A stretch of DNA of 64,000 bases, from the NCBI RefSeq assembly GCF_023101185.1, contig NZ_CP078077.1, positions 2,757,630 through 2,821,629 of the forward strand, in the 5' to 3' direction. A program made the translations under genes and the position numbers. This DNA is from Microbacterium galbinum. GTDB taxonomy: Bacteria > Actinomycetota > Actinomycetes > Actinomycetales > Microbacteriaceae. How positions within the stretch are numbered: position 1 is the stretch's first letter; every line of letters starts with the position of its first letter. The notes beneath the pieces were generated by a model. It was not told the origin of the DNA and searched no databases. It saw only the letters and a list, made by a program, of their open reading frames with translations. Of the stretch, positions 63,876 to 64,000 are shown one piece after another.

Positions 63876-64000
63876 ATGGCTACTCCTCACCCCCTCACCA
63901 CGACCGCCAGCGGTGCCGACGTCCGCGTCCGCTTCTGCCCGTCGCCCACCGGCCTGCCGCACGTCGGCATGGTTCGCACCGCTCTCTACAACTGGGCGTA
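63876..64000 (+). CDS. gltX: Glutamyl-tRNA synthetase, 3' truncated by window edge
   Basis: Only the first 41 codons are inside. [20 protein letters not shown] carries the class I HIGH signature (here PHVG) in the form typical of GluRS, followed by ALYNWA. It charges tRNA-Glu with glutamate. The actinobacterial non-discriminating or discriminating type cannot be judged from this part. Confidence 0.92.
   Translation, partial: MATPHPLTTTASGADVRVRFCPSPTGLPHVGMVRTALYNWA

Overview
The window is a high-GC chromosomal segment of an actinobacterium, most likely Microbacterium or a close relative in the Microbacteriaceae. The evidence is the gene order pnp–dapB–thyA–folA–dapA–rnj–ftsK–pgsA–cinA–clgR–DUF3046–recA–recX–miaB–miaA–dapF–hflX, a tmRNA whose tag reads AETKRNDFALAA, an actinobacterial LexA box upstream of recA, and many ATG/GTG starts placed 6-7 bases after a TAnnnT −10 element (leaderless transcripts). 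The genus is inferred from protein resemblance; I ran no search.

Positions 1-26 kb hold housekeeping genes: the 3' part of pnp, lysine/cell-wall genes (dapB, dapA, dapF), thymidylate and folate enzymes (thyA-folA), RNase J, FtsK, phospholipid synthesis (pgsA), a CinA C-terminal protein, the ClgR-type regulator, the recA-recX recombination pair, tRNA modification (miaB-miaA), HflX and several small-molecule enzymes. One gene here, at 2052-3080, looks like an aldo/keto reductase that has lost all four catalytic residues. Positions 26-30 kb hold ssrA (tmRNA) with a strong terminator, two very small genes (one acidic, one built from proline-rich octapeptides), a lone HerA-like ATPase, a lipoprotein and a histidinol-phosphatase-type gene.

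Positions 30,073-34,635 are an integrated genomic island. It lies between a 41-bp perfect direct repeat: the 3' half of tRNA-Lys(CTT) up to the anticodon loop, with the intact tRNA on the right and the orphan copy on the left. Inside are an OLD-type ATPase-TOPRIM nuclease, a tyrosine integrase wrecked by a frameshift, an in-frame stop and loss of a catalytic histidine, a short remnant of a minus-strand gene, and an abortive-infection-like gene. I read it as a stranded mobile element kept as phage defence cargo. This is the most interesting part of the window.

Positions 34.8-64 kb return to core and accessory metabolism. A MarR-controlled MFS exporter is followed by an IclR-controlled CoA-transferase/thiolase operon (beta-ketoadipate or acetoacetate catabolism), trehalose synthesis (otsA-otsB), the isoleucine/valine operon ilvD-ilvB-ilvN-ilvC, a large FAD/Fe-S D-lactate-type dehydrogenase divergent from its GntR regulator, membrane proteins of unknown role, serA, a TetR-controlled DHA2-type MFS pump, leuB, ilvE, an FAH-family hydrolase with an MFS transporter and a methyltransferase, and the start of gltX. 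Four regulator genes (MarR, IclR, GntR, TetR) each have a clear palindromic operator candidate next to them. I saw no CRISPR array, no rRNA, no complete insertion sequence and no replication origin.
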